From: Cordilura impudica
Lineage: Eukaryota > Arthropoda > Insecta > Diptera > Scathophagidae
NCBI GenBank assembly: GCA_963682025.1
Contig: OY821521.1
Coordinates: forward strand, 193,593,075-193,657,074
Direction of reading: 5' to 3'
Length of the DNA: 64,000 bases
A model generated the notes under the pieces. That model ran no database searches. It was not told the origin of the DNA and saw only the letters and a list, made by a program, of their open reading frames with translations. Made by a program: the position numbers and the translations under genes. Below, in pieces: positions 10,458 through 20,310 of the stretch. The first letter of the stretch is position 1. Each line of letters begins with the position of its first letter.

Positions 10458-12330
10458 ATATAGGGGATTTCATGTCATGTGCACCAACTTTTGAAACCGA
10501 TGTCTTCCGATCGGGATGAAATTTGCACCAAGGTTAGTCCTATTGGGTAGTAGTTTAGACACAATTTTTCAACAAGATCGGTCGAGATCTCTCTGAGTTA
10601 GAGGGGATCAAGGGGATCATTGTTCTTAGAAAATTTTCTCCCAAAGAATTTAGATAGCTATTTCTTCAATATTTTGGAAAAAAATACTTAAAAAAAAATA
10701 AAATTTGTAGACTTTTTTTTTTGCTAAATTAAAGCATTTTTTTTTTCGTAAGAAAGCTTAGGATTTTTCCTTTAAGAGCTGTTTGGTCGTTTAGTGGGAT
10801 GGGAGTGGGATATCTATCAAAATAATTGTTTTGTAACTCAAGACAACGGTTTTTCAATTTTTCACAAATGCACTATTTTCAATTTTTTCCTATTTGTGTC
10901 TAAAACCTTACAAATAAAACTTATACTGAGAAACTAGACAAACTAAACTTTCCGAAGGTATATAACATACCTAACTAAAATTTTATACCCTCAATACTAT
11001 AATACCCAGAATATGTTAACCTCAGGAAAAAAATCGCTTTTTTTCTATAGAAATGTTGAAAAATTATTATTTTTTTATTTATTTTTAATAATAATTAAAT
11101 TAATGTATAATAATAATATTAAAAATAAAAAGATAAATAATTTATTAAAATTTAATCTTAATTGCATTAGATCCATTTATATCATAACTATTTTTATACT
11201 TAATTTATTGTAGCTGCTGAAGTATTTAAGTCTTGTAAATTTTTAAATACCCAGTCTTTCATCCAGCTTTTTTGTCGCCTTTATTTACTGTGTATTCGCT
11301 GCTGGTTTATTTGTTGTCTTTGGAAAGAAATCGCATTGAATAGAGGCAGAAAACTTTTTCAGCTTGAGTCTTCCATCGAAAAGTGGTATAAAGGCATGGT
11401 ATTGAGCGGTGCCATCGATTGTTACCGCAGCATCGAATCTGCTCTTCAGTGTTTTCAATGTTTCCTGATGATCCTCTTTGCCACTAAAAACTATTTTAGT
11501 TTCTTTACAATAACTCTTTGCCCAATGGAATAAAGCAGTCGCATCTAAGATGCGATCTTGATGAGAGCACTGGAGGCTATACTTCGCTGCATTTATTTTA
11601 ACGTTTGCTCCAATACCATCACATGCTCCTTTACCATGCGCAGTAGGATGAAAATGCTACTCCAAAATCTTTTTCATGAGCCATAAGATTTGCGAAGCTA
11701 CTTTTGCGAAGCTACGTCCGAAACGTAGTATACCTTCTCTACTGTAAATTTAGATTTAGATATTTTAGTATCATCTTCTGGTACTCATAAACTGCAACGG
11801 TATCATGTTTTAAATCGTCGGATATGATTGCCATACTTTTGTGTTCAAAAATTCAAAATAGTGCATTTGTGAAAAATTGAAAAACCGTTGTCTTGAGTTA
11901 CAAAGCATTTATTTTGATAGATATCCCACTCCCATCCCACTAAGCGACCAAAAAGCTCTTAAAATAAAAATCCTAAGCTTTCTTATGAAAAAAAAATGCC
12001 CTTTTTGAAAAAAAAGGCAAAAAAAGCTTTAATTTAGCAAAAAAAAGTCTAAATTTTTTTTTTTTAAGTATTTTTTTCCGAAATATTAGGAAATAGCTAT
12101 CTAAACTATTTGGGAGAAAATTTTCTAACAACAATAGGTAATAAGTTACATGGATGTGAAAAAACACCTGTTTAGCCAAAATGTCACATTTTGATCCCCT
12201 CTAACTTAGAGAGATCTGGACCGATCTTTGTGTCTAAACTACTATCCAATAGGACTGCAAATTTCATCCCGATCGGAAGACATCGGTTTCAAAAGTTGGT
12301 GCACTTGACATGATACCCCCCATATATATA
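10458..12330. mobile_element. long-inverted-repeat element (family D), copy 1
   Basis: Two arms of about 430-485 bp are in inverted orientation. The left arm spans 10458-10888 (TATAGGGGATTTCATGTCAT, GATCGGGATGAAATTTGCAC, GTGGGATGGGAGTGGGATAT). The right arm spans 11845-12330, where the same words appear as reverse complements, ending GACATGATACCCCCCATATA. The enclosed 950 bp contain an AT-rich part (10905-11215), shared with the second copy at 60046-60892, and a reverse-strand coding remnant (11285-11657). Long terminal inverted repeats round a coding remnant suggest a DNA transposon or fold-back element. No clear target duplication was identified. Confidence 0.8.
11285..11657 (-). pseudogene. 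coding remnant with an HGKG..CDG motif inside family D
   Basis: On the reverse strand there are about 120 codons without a stop, ending in TAA near 11285. They include HPTAHGKGACDGIGANVKIN followed by an AAKYSLQ segment, an LFHWAKSY segment and a C-terminal ATIDGTAQYH-like stretch (seen as VTIDGTAQYHAF). From memory, an SHGKGxCDGxGxxxK segment is shared by many uncharacterised proteins and transposon-linked ORFs of arthropods; its function is not established here. Upstream (higher coordinates to about 11850) another in-frame start-like piece, MAIISDDLKHDTVAVYEYQK, is separated from it by stops and shifts, including a codon just before HFHPT that reads TAG. There is no ATG on the open stretch. 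It is a pseudogene fragment, either of the element's own protein or of a captured host gene. Confidence 0.6.
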
Positions 12331-12334
12331 TTTT

Positions 12335-13690
12335 ATGATGTCTCTTTATTGTGGTGGATATAAAAATAATAAAAAAAAATATTTTGATATTAAAAATATA
12401 TTATAATTAATTTGATTTGTTCAGCTTGAGGTCATAAAATTTTTAATAAAATAAACAGAAAAGGTTTTTTTATGTTTTAATTTTATAAATATTTTTTCTT
12501 TTTATGTATTATTTGACCCATTATTTCGACCGAATTTTCCGATCATCATTAGGGGATATAAACAAAAAGATAGTGTTCCGCGAAAAAACCAAATAATTAT
12601 CCTTGGTACACTTCCAAGCAATTGTCACCTGCTATATTATAATTTATATTAAAAATGTAACAAGATGTGGTATTTAGTTAATAAAAGTTGATATGTGGAA
12701 AAAAGAGAATTATATTTTAATAACTAAAAAAAGAAATTGTTGAAATTTGCCAATGAAATACTTATACAAATGGTGTTAAAAGTAGCTAATCAAAAGAGGT
12801 GATTTATTGTGTTATGCTTTGCTCAAAATTAAGTGAATTTTACAGGAGCTTCAAAAGAGAATGTCCGTTGTTAGAGTAGCACTTATTAAATTCACTGGTG
12901 CTAATGAAAATTTTGAACCGAAGGGAATCCCAAGTGTAATATATATTTTACTTCTTTGACTCTTTTTTTTTAACTAGATTTGTCACTTCTGTTTCACTTT
13001 AACTTTTAGCTTATTTTGAGTCTTTCCATCTTAAAAATATTTTAAGATGACTGCGTTAAGATATTTTTAAATATTGAAGTGCTGATTTTAGTCGTTTTTG
13101 TCGTTTATGAAATTCTTCCTCTTTTATTTTTTTTTCGGGAATGTCTACGTTGTTTTTCAATACTGATTTTTTCTTTTTTTTTTCCAGTCTGACTTGACAA
13201 TGGGTTACTACAGATAAATGTGAGTATTGTGAATGTTTAATGCTTAATGATGATAATGAAACAAAAAAAAAAAGAGGAAACACACAAAATAATTACAACC
13301 GTTAACAATTATTGAAGGCTTTTTATATGACGAAAATTGTTTTATAAATATTTGCAAAATTTTCTTATCATTGGAGGTTATGAGGTCAGCAGATTTTGAA
13401 ACCGGCCTTCAAAACACCAAAAAAAAAAAAATATATATATATATATATATATTTATAGATATCATAAAGATTTATTTAATTTGACAAACAAATTTAAATA
13501 AATATTTAGATACGGAAGTATGATTTTTTAAAGAAACACAACACTAGACTAGATATGAGTTATAACAGAGGCCATAAAAACACAAAGGCGTTTTTTGAAC
13601 TTTAACAGATGAAAAAAATAATTAAATTCAAGATAAGATAAATAAGAGAATCTTTAAAATGATATAATATAAATTTCTTAAAAATTGTTG
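12335..13690. other. AT-rich DNA upstream of the protease gene
   Basis: No gene recognised. The reverse 75-codon ORF at 13056-13283 has low-complexity Lys/Ser/Phe composition and no motif. An (AT)n tract lies at about 13431-13452. Regulatory elements of the protease gene would be expected in the last few hundred bases, but none beyond the TATA box can be named. Confidence 0.4.
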
Positions 13691-13692
13691 CC

Positions 13693-13700
13693 TATAAAAG
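13693..13700 (+). promoter_or_regulatory. TATA box of the trypsin-like gene
   Basis: TATAAAAG lies 103 bp before the start codon, which predicts transcription initiation near 13722-13728 and a 5' leader of about 75-80 nt. No clear TCAGT-type initiator is visible at that distance. The match to a canonical TATA element and its position before an intact secreted-protease ORF support the call; the start site itself is inferred. Confidence 0.7.
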
Positions 13701-13802
13701 CAAACACCTTCGTCGGCCAAGTAACACAATTAATTAAAATCTTTACAGCCTAAGGCAGCTGTTAACACACTAAAAACAATTGAGTCCTTTTTCAAAGCGA
13801 AA

Positions 13803-14699
13803 ATGAATTTGAGAAATTCATTTATAATTTGTATTATTTTGTTTATGAACTACTCGTTACACGTGTCATTACCCCTGGAGGATAAAGCAGCCAATAAACT
13901 AGAATATATTGCAGAGGAGTTCAACTATGATGGTCGCATTGTAGGCGGCTACGTAACATCAATTTCAAATTTTCCCTATCAGGTGTCAGTGCAACATAAT
14001 AATGCCCACATATGTGGTGGTTCAATTGTGTCAAACAATATGATATTAACGGCTGCTCATTGTGTTGAACAGCCCTGGGATATAAATGAATTTCGTATAC
14101 GTGCCGGATCATCAACTCATCTCTATGGTGGTCAAGTGGTTGGCGTTCGTCATATTTTCAAACATGAAACCTACACCACTGCTAACCTGGATAGTGATGT
14201 GGCTTTGGTGGTGCTCAAAAACAATCTTATCTACACACGCACTGTACAACCCGTACAGTTGGCTGAATGGGGCGAACAGTTGCCTAACGACCAAGACAAT
14301 GAATTGTTTGTTAGTGGTTGGGGTTTGACAAAAGAAACTGGCACGGTATCTTCTCTGCTCAACTATGTGGTTGTACGTTTAATTAGTCAAACTACCTGTT
14401 CGTCGAGCTATCAATATATTGCCACAATCACTTCGAAAATGTTTTGTGCTGGTTACCAGCTAGGTGGCAAAGATAGTTGTCAAGGTGATTCGGGTGGTCC
14501 ATTGGTGAGTTATGTTACGTTGTCTACAACAGGGCAACAACAAAAACAACAAGAAGTGCTTGCAGTGAAACCGAAACAATATGGCATTGTTTCGTGGGGC
14601 GTTGGTTGTGCTCAACGGGGATATCCGGGTGTGTATAGCAATGTGGCCGCCTTAAGGCCTTGGATAGATGAGAAAATGAAAGAAGTAAATTATTTATAA
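13803..14699 (+). CDS. secreted trypsin-like serine protease (S1A family), intronless
   Basis: This 298-residue ORF is a complete chymotrypsin-fold protease, expected to cleave after Lys or Arg in an extracellular space such as the gut lumen. Residues 1 to about 22 form a hydrophobic signal peptide. A short propeptide follows, ending at Arg45, and the mature chain begins IVGG at 46-49. The catalytic triad is visible as His86 in TAAHC, Asp132 in DSDVALV and Ser230 in GDSGGP. Asp224, six residues before the serine, is the trypsin S1-pocket residue. Gly266 in SWG and a glycine in the following GVGCAQRGYPG segment keep the pocket open. Cysteine pairs 71/87, 199/215 and 226/269 fit the three conserved disulfides. 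The start has a good fly context (GAAAATG) and is the only Met before the signal peptide. An extra Gln/Lys-rich loop of about 20 residues (236-258) sits between GGPLV and YGIVSWG. Tissue and substrate are not shown by the sequence. No paralogous gene was seen nearby. Confidence 0.95.
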   Translation: MNLRNSFIICIILFMNYSLHVSLPLEDKAANKLEYIAEEFNYDGRIVGGYVTSISNFPYQVSVQHNNAHICGGSIVSNNMILTAAHCVEQPWDINEFRIRAGSSTHLYGGQVVGVRHIFKHETYTTANLDSDVALVVLKNNLIYTRTVQPVQLAEWGEQLPNDQDNELFVSGWGLTKETGTVSSLLNYVVVRLISQTTCSSSYQYIATITSKMFCAGYQLGGKDSCQGDSGGPLVSYVTLSTTGQQQKQQEVLAVKPKQYGIVSWGVGCAQRGYPGVYSNVAALRPWIDEKMKEVNYL

Positions 14700-14796
14700 C
14701 AAAATTAATTAATAAATTAGATAATATCTCGTTTATAAGTTTATAGTTATTCAGTATTTAAGCAAATAATAAAAAAGAATTTCAACGGTAAATTTT

Positions 14797-14802
14797 AATA
14801 AA
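14797..14802 (+). terminator. poly(A) signal of the trypsin-like gene
   Basis: AATAAA lies about 98 nt after the stop codon and is followed at once by a GT-rich stretch (TGTGTGTATTTGTTTTG), the usual downstream element. Weaker AATAAA copies occur at 14711 and 14768, so alternative ends are possible. Confidence 0.6.
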
Positions 14803-15618
14803 TGTGTGTATTTGTTTTGTTTTTTTTTTTAATATTTAAAAGAAAGAGTTGGGTAAAGGCTGAACCCTTTAAAACAATTAGTTTGAACATTTAATTAACA
14901 CTTTGTTTTAACCTCAAAAAAAAAAAAAAACAATTTCATTTTGTTGTTGTACGCTTCAAGGCTAAAATGACAGAAAAGTTAATTTTAAATGCCAATTTCA
15001 AATTGAAAGCCATAAGATTAAAATAACTAAAACTACAACAAAGTTCCAGCAAAACAGCAATAGCAACACCAACAATACCAGCATCAAGACAATACAAACA
15101 ACATAAATAGTGGGCATAAATGCAAACTGGTAATGGTACAATAAATATTTTGTAAACAGGAAATACAAAATGAAATAAAATTACACATACATACAGCCGT
15201 ACAAAGCTCCAAGCACTGCAATATGAAAGACAACACTCTCTTACAAATACTCATACACACACACATACACCCCACCCCACTAGAGATGGTCATGGCAAAG
15301 TCTAAGGATACGACTGCTGCTGTTCAAGCCCATATTGTTGCTGTTGTAATTGTTATAGCCATTACGCCTTACTTGTCCTTGTTTAGTGTTTGTTTGATTT
15401 TTTTTATTATTTTTCCCTTCTTTCTTTTCGCAGTGTTAGACATTTAATGCAATAATTCGCGCCATTACTTTTCTTGTTGTTGCTGTTTTTTCATTTTCAT
15501 TTCATTTCTTGTTTTTTATTTTTTTGTGTTTGTCATTCTTTTTCTATTTGTCGTTATTTGTTTTGCAGTGCTTGGAGTGTAAAAAAAAGGCCCAACAGCA
15601 AAGATTTTTATGACCAAC
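14803..15618. other. intergenic DNA 3' of the protease gene
   Basis: Sequence is of mixed complexity with CAACA/TTGTTG and CACA-rich tracts (for example 15250-15270) and no convincing ORF. The forward 74-codon ORF at 15223-15447 has no recognisable domain. Confidence 0.4.
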
Positions 15619-15621
15619 AAA

Positions 15622-15677
15622 TGTCTCCCATAGAAAATTGTCAAATGAAAGTCTTATCATATTGCAAAGATATACAG
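15622..15677 (+). repeat. direct repeat unit 1 (TGTCTCCCATA...ATATACAG)
   Basis: This 56-bp unit recurs almost exactly at 16507-16562 and in diverged form at 15932-15980. It marks a higher-order unit in the CAAAATCG array. Confidence 0.85.
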
Positions 15678-15835
15678 TAGAGTCCGTTGAAGACGAACCA
15701 CTATTCAGAAGACCATTTTTCAAAGCAAAAATATACATATATAACATTGAATTATTTAGTAAGCCTACAAAAAAAAATATTTTACATGTATGGAAATACA
15801 ATTGCAAAAGTTGCAATATATACAAATTTTAAGTT

Positions 15836-16000
15836 TGCAAAATAGCAAAATTACAAAATAGCAAAAGTGCAAAATCGAAAAAACGCAAAATAAAAAAAGG
15901 TCACAAATGCAAAATCACAAGAATGCAAAAATGTATCCAATAAAAAATTGTCAAAAGAAAAATATTACAAAGATAAGCAGTATAGAATGTTAGAAGCGAA
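15836..16000. repeat. CAAAATCG minisatellite, block 1
   Basis: Short words of 8-10 bp such as GCAAAATCG, GCAAAATTA and GCAAAAATG are repeated head to tail with spacers of a few bases. The diverged copy of the 56-bp unit is within this block. Confidence 0.8.
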
Positions 16001-16324
16001 ACATAACTAGTAGCTTTGATTTAATATAAGGTTACTTTGGAAATTTTTAAAAAAATAAAAAAAAAAAATTACCTTAAATTAATATAAAGAAAAAGCAAAA
16101 ATATATTTATTGTATATAACACTGAATTAATTAAGTGTATCGAACAAATGGTATTAAATAGTTTATTAGATTTGACGTCATTTTCCAGATATATTGCAAT
16201 TAGAACCGTAATTAATATGCAAATTTTAATTTTGTTTCCATGGTGCGTGGTAGAGAAGCTCATGACCAAATGTGCACGCCCGCCTTAAGTAGAACATTTT
16301 TTTTAAATTGAATAAAAAGTTCAA

Positions 16325-16510
16325 AAACGTACAATCGAAAAGAACAAAAGTTTTAGTGTAGAAAAATTTTTAATTTGCAAAATTGCAAATAGCAAAAGTG
16401 CAACATTGCAAAATACCAAAATCGAAAAAACGTGAAATTGTAAAAAAGTAAATCCACAAAATCGCAAAATAAGAAAAAAAAACGCAAAAATGCCAAATCG
16501 CAAAATTGTC
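16325..16510. repeat. CAAAATCG minisatellite, block 2
   Basis: Same 8-10-bp words as block 1 (AATTGCAAAATTGC, AATACCAAAATCG, AAATCGCAAAAT), running into the second exact 56-bp unit. Confidence 0.8.
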
Positions 16511-16562
16511 TCCCATAAAAAATTGTCAAATGACAGTCTTATCATATTGCGAAGATATACAG
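16507..16562 (+). repeat. direct repeat unit 2 (TGTCTCCCATA...ATATACAG)
   Basis: Nearly identical to 15622-15677, 885 bp apart in direct orientation. The bases after it (GCGAACCACTACTTAGTAG) also resemble those after unit 1 (GACGAACCACTATTCAGAAG), so the duplication is longer than the core. Confidence 0.85.
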
Positions 16563-16699
16563 ATATACAGGCGAACCACTACTTAGTAGATGCAGCACAA
16601 ACGATTAGAGAAGCCAAAAATAGGTACCTATAGGTACGTACTATAGGGCAGCTTAGGACATTTAGCAAAAAAATTTAATTTTTTCAAATTAATTTTTTT

Positions 16700-16990
16700 T
16701 TTTTAATGTATGGAAATACAATTGCTTCTATTCTAATCCAAATCCCAAAAACGTAATATCGGAAAATAGGAAACTTAAAAATTTTAATATTCCAAAATTG
16801 CAAAATAGCAAAATCAAATAACGAAAAATCGCAAAAACGGAAATCACAAAACAAAAAACGGAACGCAAAAGTGCAAAAACGCAACATTGCAAAATCGTTA
16901 AAATTTAAATCACAAAATACCAAAAGCTCAAAATCACAAAAAACGTGAAAAGGTAAAATCGCAAAATACAAAAAAAGAAGCTAAAAATTA
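16700..16990. repeat. CAAAATCG minisatellite, block 3
   Basis: It begins with AATGTATGGAAATACAATTG, a diverged copy of the phrase that heads each higher-order unit in the 33.3-35.8 kb array, and continues with repeated CAAAATCG-type words. Confidence 0.75.
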
Positions 16991-17336
16991 AAAATTGCAA
17001 ATAGTATAATTAAAATGTTATTAAAACTTATAGAGATAATAGGGCTATACAAATTTAATTTTATTTAAATAAATAAAAATTTAAATTGTTTAAATAATAT
17101 GTACTGAATTTGATATTTTGTATTATAATTAATACTAAATTAGTTAGAAATTATAATAATAAATATAATAACCAAATTTATAAGAAAATTAATATGTAAA
17201 TTTAGTTATTTAATATTTTATAATTAAATTATTATTATAATTTATAACAAATTGGTAAGAAATTACCAAATTTTTATTGTCATGAAGTTTATAAATAAAA
17301 TTTTTAGTTTTTCATTAAATAAAGACCCCAAAAGTA

Positions 17337-17632
17337 TGCCAATAAATTATAGCCAGTTCACAAATAGACACAAAAACAAACTCATTTTTATTACGAACTC
17401 ATTAACAAATTTAATAAACACACACATAGCATTGTATAATTTTATATATGCATAAGTAGCAATTTTAAATGCAATTTACTCAAGATAAAGGAAAAAATTA
17501 AATAATCTGTAAACCTGCAAAACGGCTAAAAAGAAATACCTTTCAAGTAATGTAGGTTTGATCAAAATCGGGATAAAATGGTAGAACAAAACATCAGTCA
17601 CAAGAAATCGCCTAGCCTATTAATATTATAGA
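17337..17632 (+). repeat. interspersed repeat family A, copy 4 (5'-truncated)
   Basis: The 5' CTAGCAGA/CTCGAAATTCGAG end is missing. It begins at GCCAGTTCACAAAT and keeps ATTAACAAATTTAATAAACA through the 3' AAATCGCCTAGCCTATTAAT end. Confidence 0.8.
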
Positions 17633-17672
17633 TTAATAAATATTTTGTAATTAAATAATTATTATAACTAAC

Positions 17673-18103
17673 TGAGCCCAGCCCTCGAAATTCGAGTGCA
17701 AATTCTAGGAAAATTTATTTTTTCATGCAATTATAAATATTTGTTGAACACACAGAAGATATATAACTGGGCTTGTTAATAATGAATTTTATAAGAGCCT
17801 AAATATATGCTAATCAATTTGATCCATTTCACAATTCAACACAAATTTAATAAACACACACACAGCTTTGCATAGTTTTTTATTTGAAGCTTAAATACGT
17901 GTTTTATGTATGTGTTAGTAGCAACTTTAAATCAAAAAAAAAAAAAAAAAAAAAATTTTCCAGACGGTGCAAATCAGTAAATATGGTGGACAGCTAAAAA
18001 GCAATACCTTTCTAATGAGGTATTTTTGGTCAAAATCAGTTGCTAACTAAAATTTTTATATTGGTCACAAAAAATCGGCTTGCCTATTAATATAATAGAC
18101 TAA
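17673..18103 (+). repeat. interspersed repeat family A, copy 5 (long form)
   Basis: A complete long-form copy with GAGCCCAGCCCTCGAAATTC at the left and GGCTTGCCTATTAATATAAT at the right. It follows copy 4 in direct orientation after only about 40 bp, with a poly(A) run in the middle. Confidence 0.8.
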
Positions 18104-18194
18104 TAGTAAATTGTTGGGAAATTGAAAAAAATTAAAATATGGTTAAATTTAGCCAAAAATCAACATATAAATTTTATTATTTTATATTTTTAAT

Positions 18195-18535
18195 TACATA
18201 ACCACCAAATCGCGAAATTGCGGAATTGCGAAATTTAAAAATAAAAAAATTGCAAAAATGAAAAAATCAAAATTGCAAAATCGTGAAAACGAAAATGTAA
18301 AAAAGATGCCAAAAAATAAAGAAAAAACAAAAACAAAATCGCAAAATCGTAAAAACGTAAAATCGCAAAATTACATAAACGTGAAAAGCAATAATGGTGA
18401 AACGAAAATTACAAAATCTAAAAAACTCAAAATCGGAAAAATGAAAAATGTAAAATTCAAAAACGTAAATTTTCAATAGCATGACATTGAAAAATCGTAA
18501 CATGGCAAAATCGCAAAATAATAATAAAAAAAGCA
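18195..18535. repeat. CAAAATCG minisatellite, block 4
   Basis: CAAAATCG-, GTAAAAACG- and GCAAAATT-type words are repeated. The forward 73-codon and reverse 114-codon ORFs across it (Lys/Asn-rich and Phe-rich) are repeat artefacts. A diverged second block with the same order of words follows at 18655. Confidence 0.8.
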
Positions 18536-18539
18536 AAAA

Positions 18540-18600
18540 TGTTCCAGACAGTGCAAATCCGTAAATATGGTGGACAGCTAAAAAAAATAAAATATGGTTA
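18540..18600 (+). repeat. family A fragment (copy 6)
   Basis: GTTCCAGACAGTGCAAATCC and TAAATATGGTGGACAGCTAA match only the middle of family A copy 5. It lies between two blocks of minisatellite and appears to have been carried along when the blocks duplicated. Confidence 0.65.
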
Positions 18601-18654
18601 AATTTATACAAAAATCACCAATAAATTTAAATATTTTATATTTTTAATTACAAT

Positions 18655-19500
18655 CGCATTAATTATTTAATCGCAAATTTGCAGGATTGCAAAATTTAAA
18701 AATAGAAAAATTGCAAAAATGAAAAATTAAAATTGCAAAATCGTAAAAACGAATATGTAAAAAAGGCGCCAAAAAACAAAAAAAAAAAAAAAAACAACGT
18801 CTCAAAAGCGCAAAATCGTAAAAACAAAAAAGCAAAAATGGGGAAACGAAAATTACAAAATCTAAAAAACTCAAAATCAGAAAAATGCAAAAATGTAAAA
18901 TTCAAAAACGTAGATTCTCAAAAGCATGAAATTGAAAAATCATAACGTGACAAAATCGCAAAATCTTAGAATAATAATAAAAAAAGCAAAATAGCAAAAT
19001 GGAAAAAGCTGAAAACACAAAATCACAAAATTACAAATAGGCAAAATTACAAAATCGCAAAATCGATTAAAAGGTAAAAGCACTAAAACGCAAAATAGCA
19101 GAATTACAAAGTAGGAAATAGTAAAATCGAAAAATGGACAAGAAAAGAAGAAAAATCACAAAATCAAAAAAAAAAATCAAAATCAAAAATGCACTGCAGT
19201 AGCACAAAAACACAAAATATAAAACGCAAAATCCAAAAAAGCATAAATAAAAAATTGTAAAAACACAAAATCATAAAATGTCGAAAATGTTAAAACGTAG
19301 AAACTTAAATAAAACTTAAACAAAATCACAAAATCACAAAAGCGTAAAATCACCAAATTGCAAAAAAAGATACAAAACCACAAAAGCGCAAAAATCAGAA
19401 ACGTAAAATCGCAAAATCAGAAAAGCTCAAAACCTTAGAATCACAAATCGCAAAAATGTAAGATCGTAAAAAAGAAAAAGCGCAAAAACAATATTTACAA
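18655..19500. repeat. CAAAATCG minisatellite, block 5
   Basis: The first part (18690-18950) repeats block 4 nearly word for word: an AAAATTGCAAAAATGAAAAA phrase, a CGTAAAAACG phrase, ACTCAAAATC and a GTAAAATTCAAAAACGTA phrase. This shows tandem duplication of a unit of about 450 bp. The remainder is the plain 8-10-bp repeat. It ends at TGTGCGGAATTTCGATTTGG, the higher-order marker phrase. Confidence 0.8.
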
Positions 19501-19504
19501 ATGT

Positions 19505-19928
19505 GCGGAATTTCGATTTGGCAGATATTCTTTATTAAAGATAATTAGATATAACCCTCAGAAAAGTACTAAATAATTTCTAAAAAAATGAATTTATGAA
19601 AAATTGGGATAATTTAATTTCGGATATTTATAATTGAATTTAACTATTTTACGGCAGAGAAATATTTTAGATTTTTGAAAAAAAAATGCTTAATATTTGG
19701 TTATGTTTTTTTAATTACTTACAAAATATATAGAAAATATATAGATGGCAATTACATACAATTGCTCTGTTAATTATTCATCTGAGATAAGAATTAGAAA
19801 TTTAAAAAAATTTCTCGAACGGATACTTATTCTTCAATAAAAAATAAATAAATTGGAAGTTTTAAAAATTCACACGATAATGTTTTCATAGCAGCTTAAA
19901 ATTTCAAAATAAAAACAAGTAATTTCAA
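19505..19928. other. AT-rich spacer
   Basis: No ORF or recognised repeat. Confidence 0.4.
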
Positions 19929-19929
19929 C

Positions 19930-20310
19930 AAAATTCATTACATTTCATTATAAATATTTGTTGAACACACAGAAGATATATAAATGGGTTTGTTAATAAA
20001 TAATTTTATAAGAGCCTAAAGGTATGCTAATCAAACTTAGCCAATTCATAATTCAACACAGGGCTTTTTATATACAAATTTTGCAAACACATTAACAAAT
20101 TAAATAAACATATACACACACATCATTATATAGTTTTATATGTTTTATGTATGTGTTAGTAGCAACCTTAAATGATTATTACTCAAAAAAAAAAAAAAAA
20201 ATACCAGATGAAATGCCTTTCAAATGGTATATTTTTTGTCAAAATCGGTTGTTAACTAAAAGCGTAGAAGAGGTCACAAGAAATCGCCTTGCCTATTAAT
20301 ATTATAGATA
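19930..20310 (+). repeat. interspersed repeat family A, copy 7 (5'-truncated long form)
   Basis: It begins in the TATAAATATTTGTTGAACAC block, has the CAAACACATTAACAAATT block and a poly(A) run, and ends with AAATCGCCTTGCCTATTAAT and ATTATAGAT. Confidence 0.8.

Noticed and set aside
14505..14565. Possible 61-nt intron in the protease gene (GTGAGT donor, TTGCAG acceptor)
   Set aside because: The length is not a multiple of three and splicing would place TGA directly after the preceding codon. Other nearby AG acceptors give introns of 49 or 52 nt, also out of frame. The unspliced reading keeps the full conserved C-terminus.
18267..18611. 114-codon reverse ORF
   Set aside because: It is Phe-rich and confined to the CAAAATCG minisatellite; comparable ORFs appear in each block of that repeat.
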